Source: Pseudomonas entomophila
GTDB lineage: Bacteria > Pseudomonadota > Gammaproteobacteria > Pseudomonadales > Pseudomonadaceae
Direction: 5' to 3'
Assembly (NCBI RefSeq): GCF_018417595.1
Contig: NZ_CP070982.1
Location: forward strand, 186,001-250,000
Length of the DNA: 64,000 nt
This document shows positions 26,683 to 34,774 of this stretch, one piece after another; the stretch's first letter is position 1; the number at the start of each line of letters is the position of its first letter. The notes beneath the pieces were generated by a model, which saw only the letters and a program-made list of their open reading frames with translations, did not search any database and was not told the DNA's origin. The translations under genes were made by a program, and so were the position numbers.

Positions 26683-26755
26683 CCGGCCTCTTCGCGGGTA
26701 AACCCGCTCCTACAGGTTCACCGCCGACCCTGTAGGAGCGGGTTTACCCGCGAAT
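26683..26755. repeat. REP pair downstream of astA
   Basis: Two consensus REPs (CCGGCCTCTTCGCGGGTAAA... and its inverse) flank a 17-base spacer. Confidence 0.93.
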
Positions 26756-26848
26756 GGGGCGACGCGAATTTCAGACAGGGTGTTCAACCATTCGTTCTTT
26801 TTTTCGAACAGCCTATTGTCCAACACCCCAACCCCCGCTTAGCATTCC

Positions 26849-26864
26849 GTTTGAGATTTCAAAC
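26849..26864. promoter_or_regulatory. Palindrome upstream of gabD
   Basis: GTTTGA-GATT-TCAAAC is a perfect inverted repeat with a four-base centre, 107 bases before the gabD start. Nearby, TGTTC (26781-26785) and GAACA (26806-26810) form a wider repeat. Either could bind a regulator of GABA use. Confidence 0.4.
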
Positions 26865-26912
26865 GCTCAGCACCCAGGCGTCGAACACCCTGGTGCACGA
26901 ATTTCTGACGGC

Positions 26913-26936
26913 CGCCCCCTTTTGGGGGCGCCTTTT
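26913..26936 (+). promoter_or_regulatory. Terminator-like hairpin in the gabD leader
   Basis: A 7-bp GC stem (CGCCCCC / GGGGGCG) with a TTTT loop is followed by CCTTTTC, only 35 bases before the gabD start. Its position inside the probable leader suggests attenuation or mRNA stabilisation rather than the end of an upstream unit. Confidence 0.45.
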
Positions 26937-26971
26937 CAACAATCAATAATTCGCAGTAAAGGGAAGCCGAC

Positions 26972-28414
26972 ATGCAGCTCAAAGACGCTCAGTTGTTCCG
27001 CCAGCAGGCCTTCATCAACGGTGAATGGCTGGATGCGGACAGCGGCCAGACCATCAAGGTGACCAACCCGGCCACCGGCGACGTGATCGGTACCGTGCCG
27101 AAGATGGGCGCCGCCGAGACCCGCCGCGCCATCGAGGCCGCCGACAAGGCCCTGCCGGCCTGGCGCGCACTGACCGCCAAAGAGCGTGCCGGCAAGCTGC
27201 GCCGCTGGTTCGAGCTGATGATCGAGCACCAGGACGACCTGGCCCGCCTGATGACCACCGAGCAGGGCAAGCCACTGGCCGAAGCCAAGGGCGAGATCGC
27301 CTACGCTGCTTCGTTCATCGAGTGGTTCGCCGAAGAAGCCAAGCGCGTGTACGGTGACGTCATCCCCGGCCACCAGCCCGACAAGCGCCTGATCGTCATC
27401 AAGCAGCCGATCGGCGTCACCGCTGCCATCACCCCGTGGAACTTCCCGGCCGCGATGATCACCCGTAAAGCCGGCCCGGCCCTGGCCGCCGGTTGCACCA
27501 TGGTGCTCAAGCCCGCTTCGCAGACCCCGTACTCCGCCCTGGCCCTGGTCGAACTGGCCACCCGTGCCGGCATCCCGGCTGGCGTGCTGAGCGTGATCAC
27601 CGGCAGCGCCGGCGAAGTCGGCAGCGAACTGACCGGCAACTCCCTGGTTCGCAAGCTGTCCTTCACCGGCTCGACCGAAATCGGTCGCCAGCTGATGGAA
27701 GAATGCGCCAAGGATATCAAGAAGGTTTCCCTGGAACTGGGCGGCAACGCGCCGTTCATCGTGTTCGACGACGCCGACCTGGACAAGGCGGTCGAGGGCG
27801 CGATCATCTCCAAGTACCGCAACAACGGCCAGACCTGCGTCTGCGCCAACCGCATCTACGTGCAGGACGGTGTCTACGACGCGTTCGCCGAGAAGCTCAA
27901 GGCCGCTGTCGCCAAGCTGAAGATCGGTAACGGCCTGGAAGAAGGCACCACCACTGGCCCGCTGATCGACGGCAAGGCTGTCGCCAAGGTCCAGGAGCAC
28001 ATCGAGGACGCCGTTTCGAAAGGCGCCAAGGTGCTGTCCGGTGGCAAGCTGATCGAAGGCAACTTCTTCGAGCCGACCATCCTCGTCGACGTACCGTCGA
28101 GCGCCGCCGTCGCCAAGGAAGAGACCTTCGGCCCGCTGGCGCCGCTGTTCCGCTTCAAGGATGAGGCCGAAGTCATCGCCATGTCCAACGACACCGAGTT
28201 CGGCCTGGCCTCGTACTTCTATGCCCGCGACATGAGCCGCGTGTTCCGCGTCGCCGAGGCCCTGGAGTACGGCATGGTCGGTATCAACACCGGCCTGATC
28301 TCCAACGAAGTCGCGCCGTTCGGCGGCATCAAGGCCTCCGGCCTGGGCCGTGAAGGTTCGAAGTACGGTATCGAGGACTACCTCGAGATCAAATACCTGT
28401 GCATCAGCGTCTGA
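26972..28414 (+). CDS. gabD: Succinate-semialdehyde dehydrogenase GabD
   Basis: This is a 480-residue aldehyde dehydrogenase that oxidises succinate semialdehyde to succinate, normally with NADP+, in GABA degradation. Motifs: WNFPAAMITRKAGPALAAGC, the Rossmann glycine region SFTGSTEIGRQLM, the general-base segment LELGGNAPFIVFDDAD and the catalytic cysteine in NNGQTCVCANRIYVQ (about residue 288). The length is standard. AAGGGAAG precedes the ATG. It forms the gab unit with gabT, though an intergenic terminator-like hairpin lies between. Confidence 0.95.
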   Translation: MQLKDAQLFRQQAFINGEWLDADSGQTIKVTNPATGDVIGTVPKMGAAETRRAIEAADKALPAWRALTAKERAGKLRRWFELMIEHQDDLARLMTTEQGKPLAEAKGEIAYAASFIEWFAEEAKRVYGDVIPGHQPDKRLIVIKQPIGVTAAITPWNFPAAMITRKAGPALAAGCTMVLKPASQTPYSALALVELATRAGIPAGVLSVITGSAGEVGSELTGNSLVRKLSFTGSTEIGRQLMEECAKDIKKVSLELGGNAPFIVFDDADLDKAVEGAIISKYRNNGQTCVCANRIYVQDGVYDAFAEKLKAAVAKLKIGNGLEEGTTTGPLIDGKAVAKVQEHIEDAVSKGAKVLSGGKLIEGNFFEPTILVDVPSSAAVAKEETFGPLAPLFRFKDEAEVIAMSNDTEFGLASYFYARDMSRVFRVAEALEYGMVGINTGLISNEVAPFGGIKASGLGREGSKYGIEDYLEIKYLCISV

Positions 28415-28439
28415 TCGCCAGGTAAACGGTTTTACCTCT

Positions 28440-28478
28440 GCCAGCGGGGCGCGAGAGCGACGTCTCGCTGGCCTTTTT
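28440..28478 (+). terminator. Terminator-like hairpin between gabD and gabT
   Basis: GCCAGCG (28440-28446) pairs with CGCTGGC (28466-28472). Alternative inner pairing is GCGAGA with TCTCGC. The hairpin is followed by CTTTTT. It could lower read-through from gabD into gabT. Confidence 0.65.
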
Positions 28479-28597
28479 GACATAGCGGTACCTGGTGGCC
28501 AGGGCAGGCGTGGCAGTCGATCAACGAATACTGTGCACGTCTGCATCCAGCCACCCCCGAATAAAAGCGCCGCAGAACCGGCGTAATTGAGGGCACT

Positions 28598-29875
28598 ATG
28601 AGCAAGACCAACGAATCCCTGATGCAACGCCGTATCGCCGCCGTCCCACGTGGCGTCGGCCAGATCCACCCGATCTTCGTCGATACCGCGAAGAACTCGA
28701 CGGTGATCGACGTTGAAGGCCGCGAACTGATCGACTTCGCCGGCGGCATCGCGGTACTGAACACCGGCCACCTGCACCCGAAAGTGGTCGCGGCCGTGCA
28801 AGAGCAGCTGACCAAGGTCAGCCACACCTGCTTCCAGGTACTGGCCTACGAGCCCTACGTCGAGCTGTGCGAAAAGATCAACGCCCGCGTGCCAGGCGAC
28901 TTCGCCAAGAAGACCCTGCTGGTCACCACCGGCTCCGAAGCCGTCGAGAACGCCGTGAAGATCGCCCGTGCCGCCACCGGCCGCGCTGGCGTGATCGCCT
29001 TCACCGGCGGCTACCACGGCCGTACCATGATGACCCTGGGCCTGACCGGCAAGGTCGTGCCGTACTCCGCCGGCATGGGCCTGATGCCAGGCGGCATCTT
29101 CCGCGCCCTGTTCCCGAGCGAGCTGCACGGCATCAGCGTTGATGACGCCATCGCCTCGGTCGAGCGCATCTTCAAGAACGACGCCGAGCCGCGCGACATT
29201 GCCGCGATCATCCTCGAGCCGGTACAAGGCGAAGGCGGCTTCCTGCCAGCGCCGAAAGAGCTGATGAAGCGCCTGCGCGCCCTGTGCGACCAGCACGGCA
29301 TCCTGCTGATCGCCGACGAAGTGCAGACTGGCGCAGGCCGTACCGGCACCTTCTTCGCCATGGAGCAGATGGGCGTCGCGCCTGACCTGACCACCTTCGC
29401 CAAGTCCATCGCTGGCGGCTTCCCGCTGGCCGGTGTGTGCGGCAAGGCCGAGTACATGGACGCCATCGCCCCAGGTGGCCTGGGTGGCACCTACGCCGGT
29501 TCGCCGATCGCCTGCGCCGCGGCCCTGGCCGTGATCGAAGTGTTCGAGGAAGAGAAGCTGCTGGAGCGTAGCCAGGCTGTTGGCGAGCGTCTGACCGCTG
29601 GCCTCAAGCAGATCCAGGCCAAGCACCCGATCATCGGCGATGTCCGTGGTCTGGGTTCGATGATCGCAGTGGAAGTCTTCGAGAAAGGCACCCACACCCC
29701 GAATGCCGCCGCCGTTGCACAGGTCGTGGCCAAGGCGCGCGACAAGGGCCTGATCCTGCTGTCCTGCGGTACCTACGGCAACGTCCTGCGGATCCTGGTG
29801 CCGCTGACCGCCGAAGACGCACTGCTGGACAAAGGCCTGGCAATCATCGAAGAGTGCTTCGCTGAACTGGCCTGA
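28598..29875 (+). CDS. gabT: 4-aminobutyrate aminotransferase GabT
   Basis: This is a 425-residue PLP-dependent class-III aminotransferase that converts GABA plus 2-oxoglutarate to succinate semialdehyde plus glutamate. Key segments are TTGSEAVENAVKIARAATGR (PLP phosphate binding), GGYHGRTMMTLGLTGK, the PLP aspartate in LLIADEVQTGAGRTG and the Schiff-base lysine in TTFAKSIAGGFPLAGV (about 268). GAGGG precedes the ATG. Its product feeds the GabD reaction. A strong terminator follows. Confidence 0.95.
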   Translation: MSKTNESLMQRRIAAVPRGVGQIHPIFVDTAKNSTVIDVEGRELIDFAGGIAVLNTGHLHPKVVAAVQEQLTKVSHTCFQVLAYEPYVELCEKINARVPGDFAKKTLLVTTGSEAVENAVKIARAATGRAGVIAFTGGYHGRTMMTLGLTGKVVPYSAGMGLMPGGIFRALFPSELHGISVDDAIASVERIFKNDAEPRDIAAIILEPVQGEGGFLPAPKELMKRLRALCDQHGILLIADEVQTGAGRTGTFFAMEQMGVAPDLTTFAKSIAGGFPLAGVCGKAEYMDAIAPGGLGGTYAGSPIACAAALAVIEVFEEEKLLERSQAVGERLTAGLKQIQAKHPIIGDVRGLGSMIAVEVFEKGTHTPNAAAVAQVVAKARDKGLILLSCGTYGNVLRILVPLTAEDALLDKGLAIIEECFAELA

Positions 29876-29894
29876 TAGATGTGACACGCATCAG

Positions 29895-29923
29895 AAAAAA
29901 ACCCGCTTCGGCGGGTTTTTTTT
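29895..29923 (+). terminator. Terminator after gabT
   Basis: AAAAAACCCGC-TTCG-GCGGGTTTTTTT is a textbook intrinsic terminator with a stable UUCG loop, about 20 bases after the gabT stop. Confidence 0.95.
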
Positions 29924-30012
29924 ATGCCGCTTGTGGCCATCAGGCGCTAAGGTTGTACGAGGATTCCGCGGAAGCTGCGAAGGAACGCGCGTCATTGCCT
30001 GGAGAAATGCCC

Positions 30013-31350
30013 ATGAGCGCTGTCGATCCCGTCCCCCCTTGCGTGCTGATCGCCGAAGGCGATCCCTGGGTACGCGACATGCTCAGCGAAATGCTGCTCA
30101 GCGTGCGCTGCGACGCCCGCCTGCAGGTCTGTGCCGATGGTTCCCAGGCGCTGAGTGCATTGTCCGCCAAGCCTGACCTGATCATCGCGGCCCGTGAACT
30201 GTCCGGGCTCGATGGCCTCGACCTGCTGCGTAAAGTGCGTGGCAAGGGCGGCCAGCCTGGCCTGCCGTTCATCCTCATGAGTGAACGCACCGACAGTGCC
30301 AGTGTGCGTGAGGCGCTGCCACTGCACCCCACCGCCTATCTGAGCAAGCCGCTCGACCTGGATAACCTGCGCAAGCGCCTGGAAAGCCTGTTGTTGGAAG
30401 TGGGCGAGCAGATCGCCTGCCCAGTGCCGCCCCTGCAAGCCGGGGTCAAGTTGCCGGCGTTCCTCGAGCAACGCCGTGCCACGGCCGATGGCGGCCCGTT
30501 GTTCGCCGACGTGCAGGTGGCGATCAAGCGTGCCCTCAACCCCCAGGGCCTGAACCTGCGGGTGCTTGAGGAGGAGGTGCGTGACGACCCGCAGATCACC
30601 GGCGTGCTCATCGCCGCCGCCAACAGTGCCGCGCTGCACAGCGAGTCGCCGGTACAGACCCTGCTGCAGGCGCTGAACAAGCTCGGCAGCACCCAGAGCA
30701 TGAACCTTATCCTTGGCCTTACGCTCAAGCGCAGCGCGCGCTTGAGCGATCCGCTGCTGGCCCGCTACGCCACGCACTACTGGAACCTTTCCCTGCACAC
30801 CGCGGATTACGCCCGCACCCTGGCACGCATGGTCGAGGTGGACGAGGGCCTTTGCTACTGCGCTGGCCTGTTGCATTGCCTGGGCGACCTGGCCGTTCTG
30901 CGTACCCTGCAGGAGTGGCGCCTGGCCGGCGGCGAGCTGGACGAGGACCAGGTGGAACTGTCGCTCAACGAGTTCGGTGCCCCGTTCGGTTCGGCGCTGC
31001 GCACCCGCTGGCGCCTGCCGCTGAACCTGCGCGAGCTGATCGCCTCGGTGTATCAGCTGGGAGGTGGTGTGTACTCCCGCGAGATCCTGGCCATGAACCT
31101 GGCTGGGCAACTGGCACGGTTGAGGCCCAGCGCAGGGCTGGAGAAGGTCGCCAGCAGCAAGACGGCGCGGTTGCTCAAGCTTGGGTTGCCGGAGCTGACG
31201 CGGCTGCGCAAGGTGGACCCGGAGGCGTTGGCGCGCGAGGAGGCCGAGCGCCAGGCGGCACAGGAGGCCGCCGACGAAGCGGCAGCCACCTTGATCGATC
31301 CGGCACTGGCAGAAACCCCGCCCGAAGCAGACGAGGAGCGTCCGGCCTGA
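30013..31350 (+). CDS. HDOD-domain protein with degenerate receiver domain
   Basis: This is a 445-residue protein. Residues about 8-125 form a CheY-like receiver; residues about 165-360 form an HDOD output domain; the C-terminal 80 residues are Ala/Glu-rich and probably disordered. In the receiver the phospho-acceptor position is Ala60 (DLIIAARELSGLDG), although the LMSERTD and YLSKPLD segments are kept. It should therefore not be phosphorylated in the usual way. HDOD proteins act in signalling and cell-cycle or motility control, without known catalysis. GGAG eight bases upstream supports the ATG at 30013. Confidence 0.85.
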   Translation: MSAVDPVPPCVLIAEGDPWVRDMLSEMLLSVRCDARLQVCADGSQALSALSAKPDLIIAARELSGLDGLDLLRKVRGKGGQPGLPFILMSERTDSASVREALPLHPTAYLSKPLDLDNLRKRLESLLLEVGEQIACPVPPLQAGVKLPAFLEQRRATADGGPLFADVQVAIKRALNPQGLNLRVLEEEVRDDPQITGVLIAAANSAALHSESPVQTLLQALNKLGSTQSMNLILGLTLKRSARLSDPLLARYATHYWNLSLHTADYARTLARMVEVDEGLCYCAGLLHCLGDLAVLRTLQEWRLAGGELDEDQVELSLNEFGAPFGSALRTRWRLPLNLRELIASVYQLGGGVYSREILAMNLAGQLARLRPSAGLEKVASSKTARLLKLGLPELTRLRKVDPEALAREEAERQAAQEAADEAAATLIDPALAETPPEADEERPA

Positions 31351-31361
31351 TCTGATCATTG

Positions 31362-31396
31362 CTGTAGGCGATTCAGTCTTGGGATTGGTCCTACAG
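31362..31396. repeat. Degenerate REP hairpin
   Basis: CTGTAGG (31362-31368) and CCTACAG (31390-31396) are the outer arms of a REP whose central part has decayed. It lies directly after the HDOD gene stop. Confidence 0.5.
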
Positions 31397-31490
31397 GGTT
31401 TGCAGACGGTTGTTCGTATCCAGGCAAGTCTCCCAGGCGTAGCTTTCCCTCCACTCCACCAATGGAATGGCAGGAAGGTTGCGGCTGAAG

Positions 31491-32270
31491 ATGAGCACGT
31501 ACAGACACCGTGGTCTGCGCTATCAGGTCTATCGATCTCAAGCACGAATACTCGCCCACGAAGCATTCTCCACCGGTGCCTGCTCGCCGGGTACAGAGAT
31601 TGATGCTGCCACGGTACGGTTCGAACCTATCGGGCATGGTGCTATTGAAGCCCTCCAGTTCTGGGGCAGGCAAACTCACCACTTTCCATGGGAGGAAGTG
31701 CCACGTTGGACCGATCGGGATCTCAAGGGGCTCGACGTCTCGTTGTGGTCTTCCCACGAGCTTTGCGGTCTCTGTTATGCCAGTCCCCGAAGGAGCAGCC
31801 ACTGCATCAAGATAATTCTGCTGGAGGGTAACCCAGGCCCGACGAATCCATTGAGGGGGCTAGTGGCATCACTATCGCTGTTAGCGGTCATTGAGTACGC
31901 CAGGATGCTTAAGTGCGCGCAAATCGAAGTTCAGCAACCTGCCCCGGGCGCTGAACCCTTGTATCTATCGCTTGGTTGCGCCCGTGACCCAGCTGGGCGT
32001 CTTGTAATGCCGGTAGGGGCGCTTAATCCACAAATCACTGTCCAGATATCAGAGGTGTCCATGCAATATCCGACAAGCCCGAGGAAGGCTGCATTGATCA
32101 AGCGACACACTGCCGAGGCGATCGCCCTGGCAGGTGGAATCACGGACCAACAGCGGCATATTCTCGATGTTGCATTCAAGGAGGGTCGGGAAAAAGAGCC
32201 TGAGGGGATACTGGCCGGGCCACGTAGCGGCCCGATCGACTATGAGTGGAGTACCACCGCCTTGAAGTGA
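31491..32270 (+). CDS. Low-GC hypothetical protein, possibly GNAT-like
   Basis: This 259-residue protein has no certain identity. Its central part (KIILLEGNPGPTNPLRGLVA, then VIEYARMLKCAQIEVQ, APGAEPLYLSLGCARDPAGR, LV) resembles the last half of an N-acetyltransferase fold: a basic beta strand, the acetyl-CoA loop, then a 'GAxxLYxxLG' ending. The N-terminus (TYRHRGLRYQVYRSQARILA) and the 70-residue tail are not recognised. GC content is visibly lower (mid-50s %) than the neighbours, and codon use is freer. The start is uncertain; AGGAAGG lies 12 bases before the chosen ATG. It is monocistronic and may be acquired. Confidence 0.5.
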   Translation: MSTYRHRGLRYQVYRSQARILAHEAFSTGACSPGTEIDAATVRFEPIGHGAIEALQFWGRQTHHFPWEEVPRWTDRDLKGLDVSLWSSHELCGLCYASPRRSSHCIKIILLEGNPGPTNPLRGLVASLSLLAVIEYARMLKCAQIEVQQPAPGAEPLYLSLGCARDPAGRLVMPVGALNPQITVQISEVSMQYPTSPRKAALIKRHTAEAIALAGGITDQQRHILDVAFKEGREKEPEGILAGPRSGPIDYEWSTTALK

Positions 32271-32309
32271 AACGAGCTGCTTGCTACGCCTGAACCGTGA
32301 GTAATCCGC

Positions 32310-33299
32310 TCAGCCTTTCACGATCTGGTTCTTGCCCTGGCGCTTGGCCCGGTACATGGCTGCATCCGCTCGAGCGAACAGGCTATCCAGCGTCTCGTCC
32401 TCGTCGGTGAGCCCGGTCAAGCCCTGACTCACGGTTACGCCGTAGGTCTGCTCGCCATGGTTGAAACTCAGGCGCTGGATCTCCCGTTGCAGGCGCTCAG
32501 CGATCTGCTCGGCCATCTGTGCCGTGCAGCCGGGGAACACCGCCGCAAACTCCTCGCCACCAATACGCCCGAACTGGTCGCCACGCCGCAGCACGGCCTT
32601 GCCGGCGTCGGCGATGCGTTGCAGCACCTGGTCGCCTTCCTGGTGGCCGTAGCTGTCGTTGATCTGCTTGAAGTCGTCGATATCCAGCAGCAGGAAAGCC
32701 AGCGGCGTGCCGTCCTCACGGGCGCTGTCGAAGGCTTGCTGGGCGCAGTCGAAGAAGTGCCGGCGGTTGCTGCTTTGGGTCAGTACATCGGTAGTGGCCA
32801 GGCGCTGCAGCTCGCTTTCGAGCCGCTTCTTCTCGGTGATGTCCTCGGCGATACCCACGATGATCACCCGCTGGTCACCCTCGCGTGTTTGATTGATGTA
32901 GCACTTGTCACTGATCCAGCGTACTTCGCCGGCGGCGTTGAGGATGCGGTACTCGCGGTTTTCCACGGTACCTTTGACCAGTACCTGGGCAAGGCTGCGT
33001 TCGGCGTACTCGAGGTCGTCCGGGTAGATCGCGTCGCGCCACTCGTTGTAGTCGGCGAGCACCAGGCTGGCCGGGCGACCAAAGATGCGCTCGTAGGCAG
33101 GGCTGACGTAGAGCACCTGGCGTGTCTCCCAGTCGAACGCCCACAGCACCGCGTTGACGCTGTCGAGCAGAGAGCTGTACAGCTGCTCGCGTTCGCTCAG
33201 GCGTGCCACTTCACCCTGGGCGTGGAGCAGGGCCAGCAGGGTCTGTGCGGCTTCGGGGCGGGGTGTGCCGGTGTGCGTGGGTGGGAGTTCTTTGGCCAT
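32310..33299 (-). CDS. PAS-GGDEF diguanylate cyclase
   Basis: This is a 329-residue protein with a PAS domain (residues about 35-150, ending in GIAEDITEKKRLESELQRLA) and a C-terminal GGDEF domain. The active-site motif is GGEEF (about 246-250), a catalytically competent variant. An inhibitory I-site RRGD lies five residues before it. It should make c-di-GMP from two GTP under product control. There is no membrane segment, so the PAS domain senses a cytoplasmic cue. I use the ATG at 33299; the frame is open further upstream. Confidence 0.9.
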   Translation of the reverse strand: MAKELPPTHTGTPRPEAAQTLLALLHAQGEVARLSEREQLYSSLLDSVNAVLWAFDWETRQVLYVSPAYERIFGRPASLVLADYNEWRDAIYPDDLEYAERSLAQVLVKGTVENREYRILNAAGEVRWISDKCYINQTREGDQRVIIVGIAEDITEKKRLESELQRLATTDVLTQSSNRRHFFDCAQQAFDSAREDGTPLAFLLLDIDDFKQINDSYGHQEGDQVLQRIADAGKAVLRRGDQFGRIGGEEFAAVFPGCTAQMAEQIAERLQREIQRLSFNHGEQTYGVTVSQGLTGLTDEDETLDSLFARADAAMYRAKRQGKNQIVKG

Positions 33300-33438
33300 G
33301 AGCACGGAGCGGTTCTCGACGATAGGCGTGCGGCCACGGTCAGGCCCGCCACGCGGGCGATATGTCGAATTTGAGCTGTGTGCGAAGGGTAAGTTCCGGT
33401 CGGCACGCTCCATTGCGGAGCGTGCCGATCAACGGCGG

Positions 33439-34623
33439 TCAGGCCGTGGCGGGGCGTAACGAGTAGGTTTTGAGTTGTGCGGCGAAGTCGCGCAGGGAAT
33501 GGATACCGCTGGCTTCCGCCTCGTGCACCCACTCCTTCATGGCGGCGAGCATATCGTGACCGTTGGCACTTGTGCGGGCCCAGATCTGCTGCAGCGCCAG
33601 GCGTTTTTCGTAGATGGTCTTGAGGGCCTGGCTGTGGGCGAGCATCGATTCGATGCGTACGTGATGGCGGTCTTGCAGCAGGCTGGTTTCGCGCGAGAGC
33701 AGGCGCTTGGCGCGGCGGAAACGGTGGCGTACCGAAGCGTCGACCTTGTCCAGTTCCTGCTTCACCAGCGGGGCAATCACCAGCTTGCGGTACTGGGCCA
33801 TGATCTGGAAGCGGTTGTTGAGGATGGCCATGGCGGTGTCCATGTCCAGCGAGGCCTTGCCCTCGACCCGGTGGGCGATGGGCGCGACCCGCTGCACCTT
33901 GGCCAGACGCAGCAGGCTCAGCAGGCGGATCCACATCCAGCCCATGTCGAATTCCCAGCGGCGCACCGAGAGCTTTGCCGAGTTGGGGTAGGTGTGGTGG
34001 TTGTTGTGCAACTCCTCGCCGCCAATGATGATGCCCCAGGGCACCAGGTTGGTGGCCGCGTCGCGGCATTCGAAGTTGCGATAGCCCACTGCGTGACCCA
34101 GGCCGTTGACCACGCCAGCGGCCCAGAACGGAATCCACATCATCTGGATGGCCCAGATGGTGATGCCGATGGTGCCGAACAGCAGCAGGTCGATGACCGC
34201 CATCAGGGCGATGCCACCGAGCTTGTAGCGGGTGTAGAGGTTGCGCTCGATCCAGTCATCGGGGCAGTTCTTGCCGTAGATGCGCAACGTCTCTTCGTTG
34301 CGTGCTTCTTCGCGGTACAGCTCCGCGCCCTTGCGCAGCACCGTGCCCAGCCCTTTGTGTACCGGGCTGTGCGGGTCGTCCGGGGTTTCGCACTTGGCGT
34401 GGTGCTTGCGGTGGATGGCGGTCCACTCGCGGGTGTTCTGCGCGGTGGTGAGCCACAACCAGAAACGGAAGAAATGCTTGAGGCCCGCGTTCAGCTCCAG
34501 GGCCCGGTGGGCCGAGTAGCGGTGCAGGTAGATGGTGACGCTGACGATGGTCAGGTGAGTCATCAGCAAGGTGACCGCGACCAGTTGCCAGGCCGACAAG
34601 TCGAGCAGACCGTAGTACCACAT
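33439..34623 (-). CDS. desA: Delta-9 fatty acid desaturase DesA
   Basis: This is a 394-residue membrane-bound acyl desaturase. The three histidine boxes that hold the diiron centre are HRYSAH (first), HRKHH (second) and HNNHH (third). Four hydrophobic segments frame them. It introduces the delta-9 double bond into phospholipid acyl chains for membrane fluidity. The ATG at 34623 (MWYYGLLDLSAW) is the family start. It is divergent from the GGDEF-EAL gene, as P. aeruginosa PA0286 (desA) lies beside PA0285. Confidence 0.88.
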   Translation of the reverse strand: MWYYGLLDLSAWQLVAVTLLMTHLTIVSVTIYLHRYSAHRALELNAGLKHFFRFWLWLTTAQNTREWTAIHRKHHAKCETPDDPHSPVHKGLGTVLRKGAELYREEARNEETLRIYGKNCPDDWIERNLYTRYKLGGIALMAVIDLLLFGTIGITIWAIQMMWIPFWAAGVVNGLGHAVGYRNFECRDAATNLVPWGIIIGGEELHNNHHTYPNSAKLSVRRWEFDMGWMWIRLLSLLRLAKVQRVAPIAHRVEGKASLDMDTAMAILNNRFQIMAQYRKLVIAPLVKQELDKVDASVRHRFRRAKRLLSRETSLLQDRHHVRIESMLAHSQALKTIYEKRLALQQIWARTSANGHDMLAAMKEWVHEAEASGIHSLRDFAAQLKTYSLRPATA

Positions 34624-34734
34624 AACGGGAAAGACCCTCGAAAACACAGGGGGAACAGCGCTCGCATTATCCCTTGGCGGGGAAATAAAACCAGTCGCCC
34701 TTTTTGATAGGAAGTCACAGGGTGTTTCAGCCCC

Positions 34735-34740
34735 TATAAT
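34735..34740 (+). promoter_or_regulatory. Candidate -10 element of the GGDEF-EAL gene
   Basis: TATAAT is a perfect -10 hexamer. It overlaps the ATG at 34739, so that codon cannot start translation from this promoter; this favours the ATG at 34775. No good -35 lies at 17 bases; TTGATA at 34704-34709 is 25 bases off. Confidence 0.5.
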
Positions 34741-34774
34741 GCCCCTTCCTTTTCCATGGGCTAATCCACCCGAC

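Noticed and set aside
26936..29887. A 983-codon open frame on the minus strand opposite gabD and gabT
   Set aside because: It is the antisense reading of two certain genes in GC-rich DNA. Its product is a Gly/Val/Asp/His-rich sequence without any family motif and no ribosome-binding site.
31356..31802. A 148-codon minus-strand frame opposite the low-GC gene
   Set aside because: It is antisense to the better-supported plus-strand gene, and its sequence is Pro/Ser-rich with no motif.
31351..32300. A genomic island around the low-GC gene
   Set aside because: There is no integrase, direct repeat or tRNA boundary, and the deviation covers only one gene.
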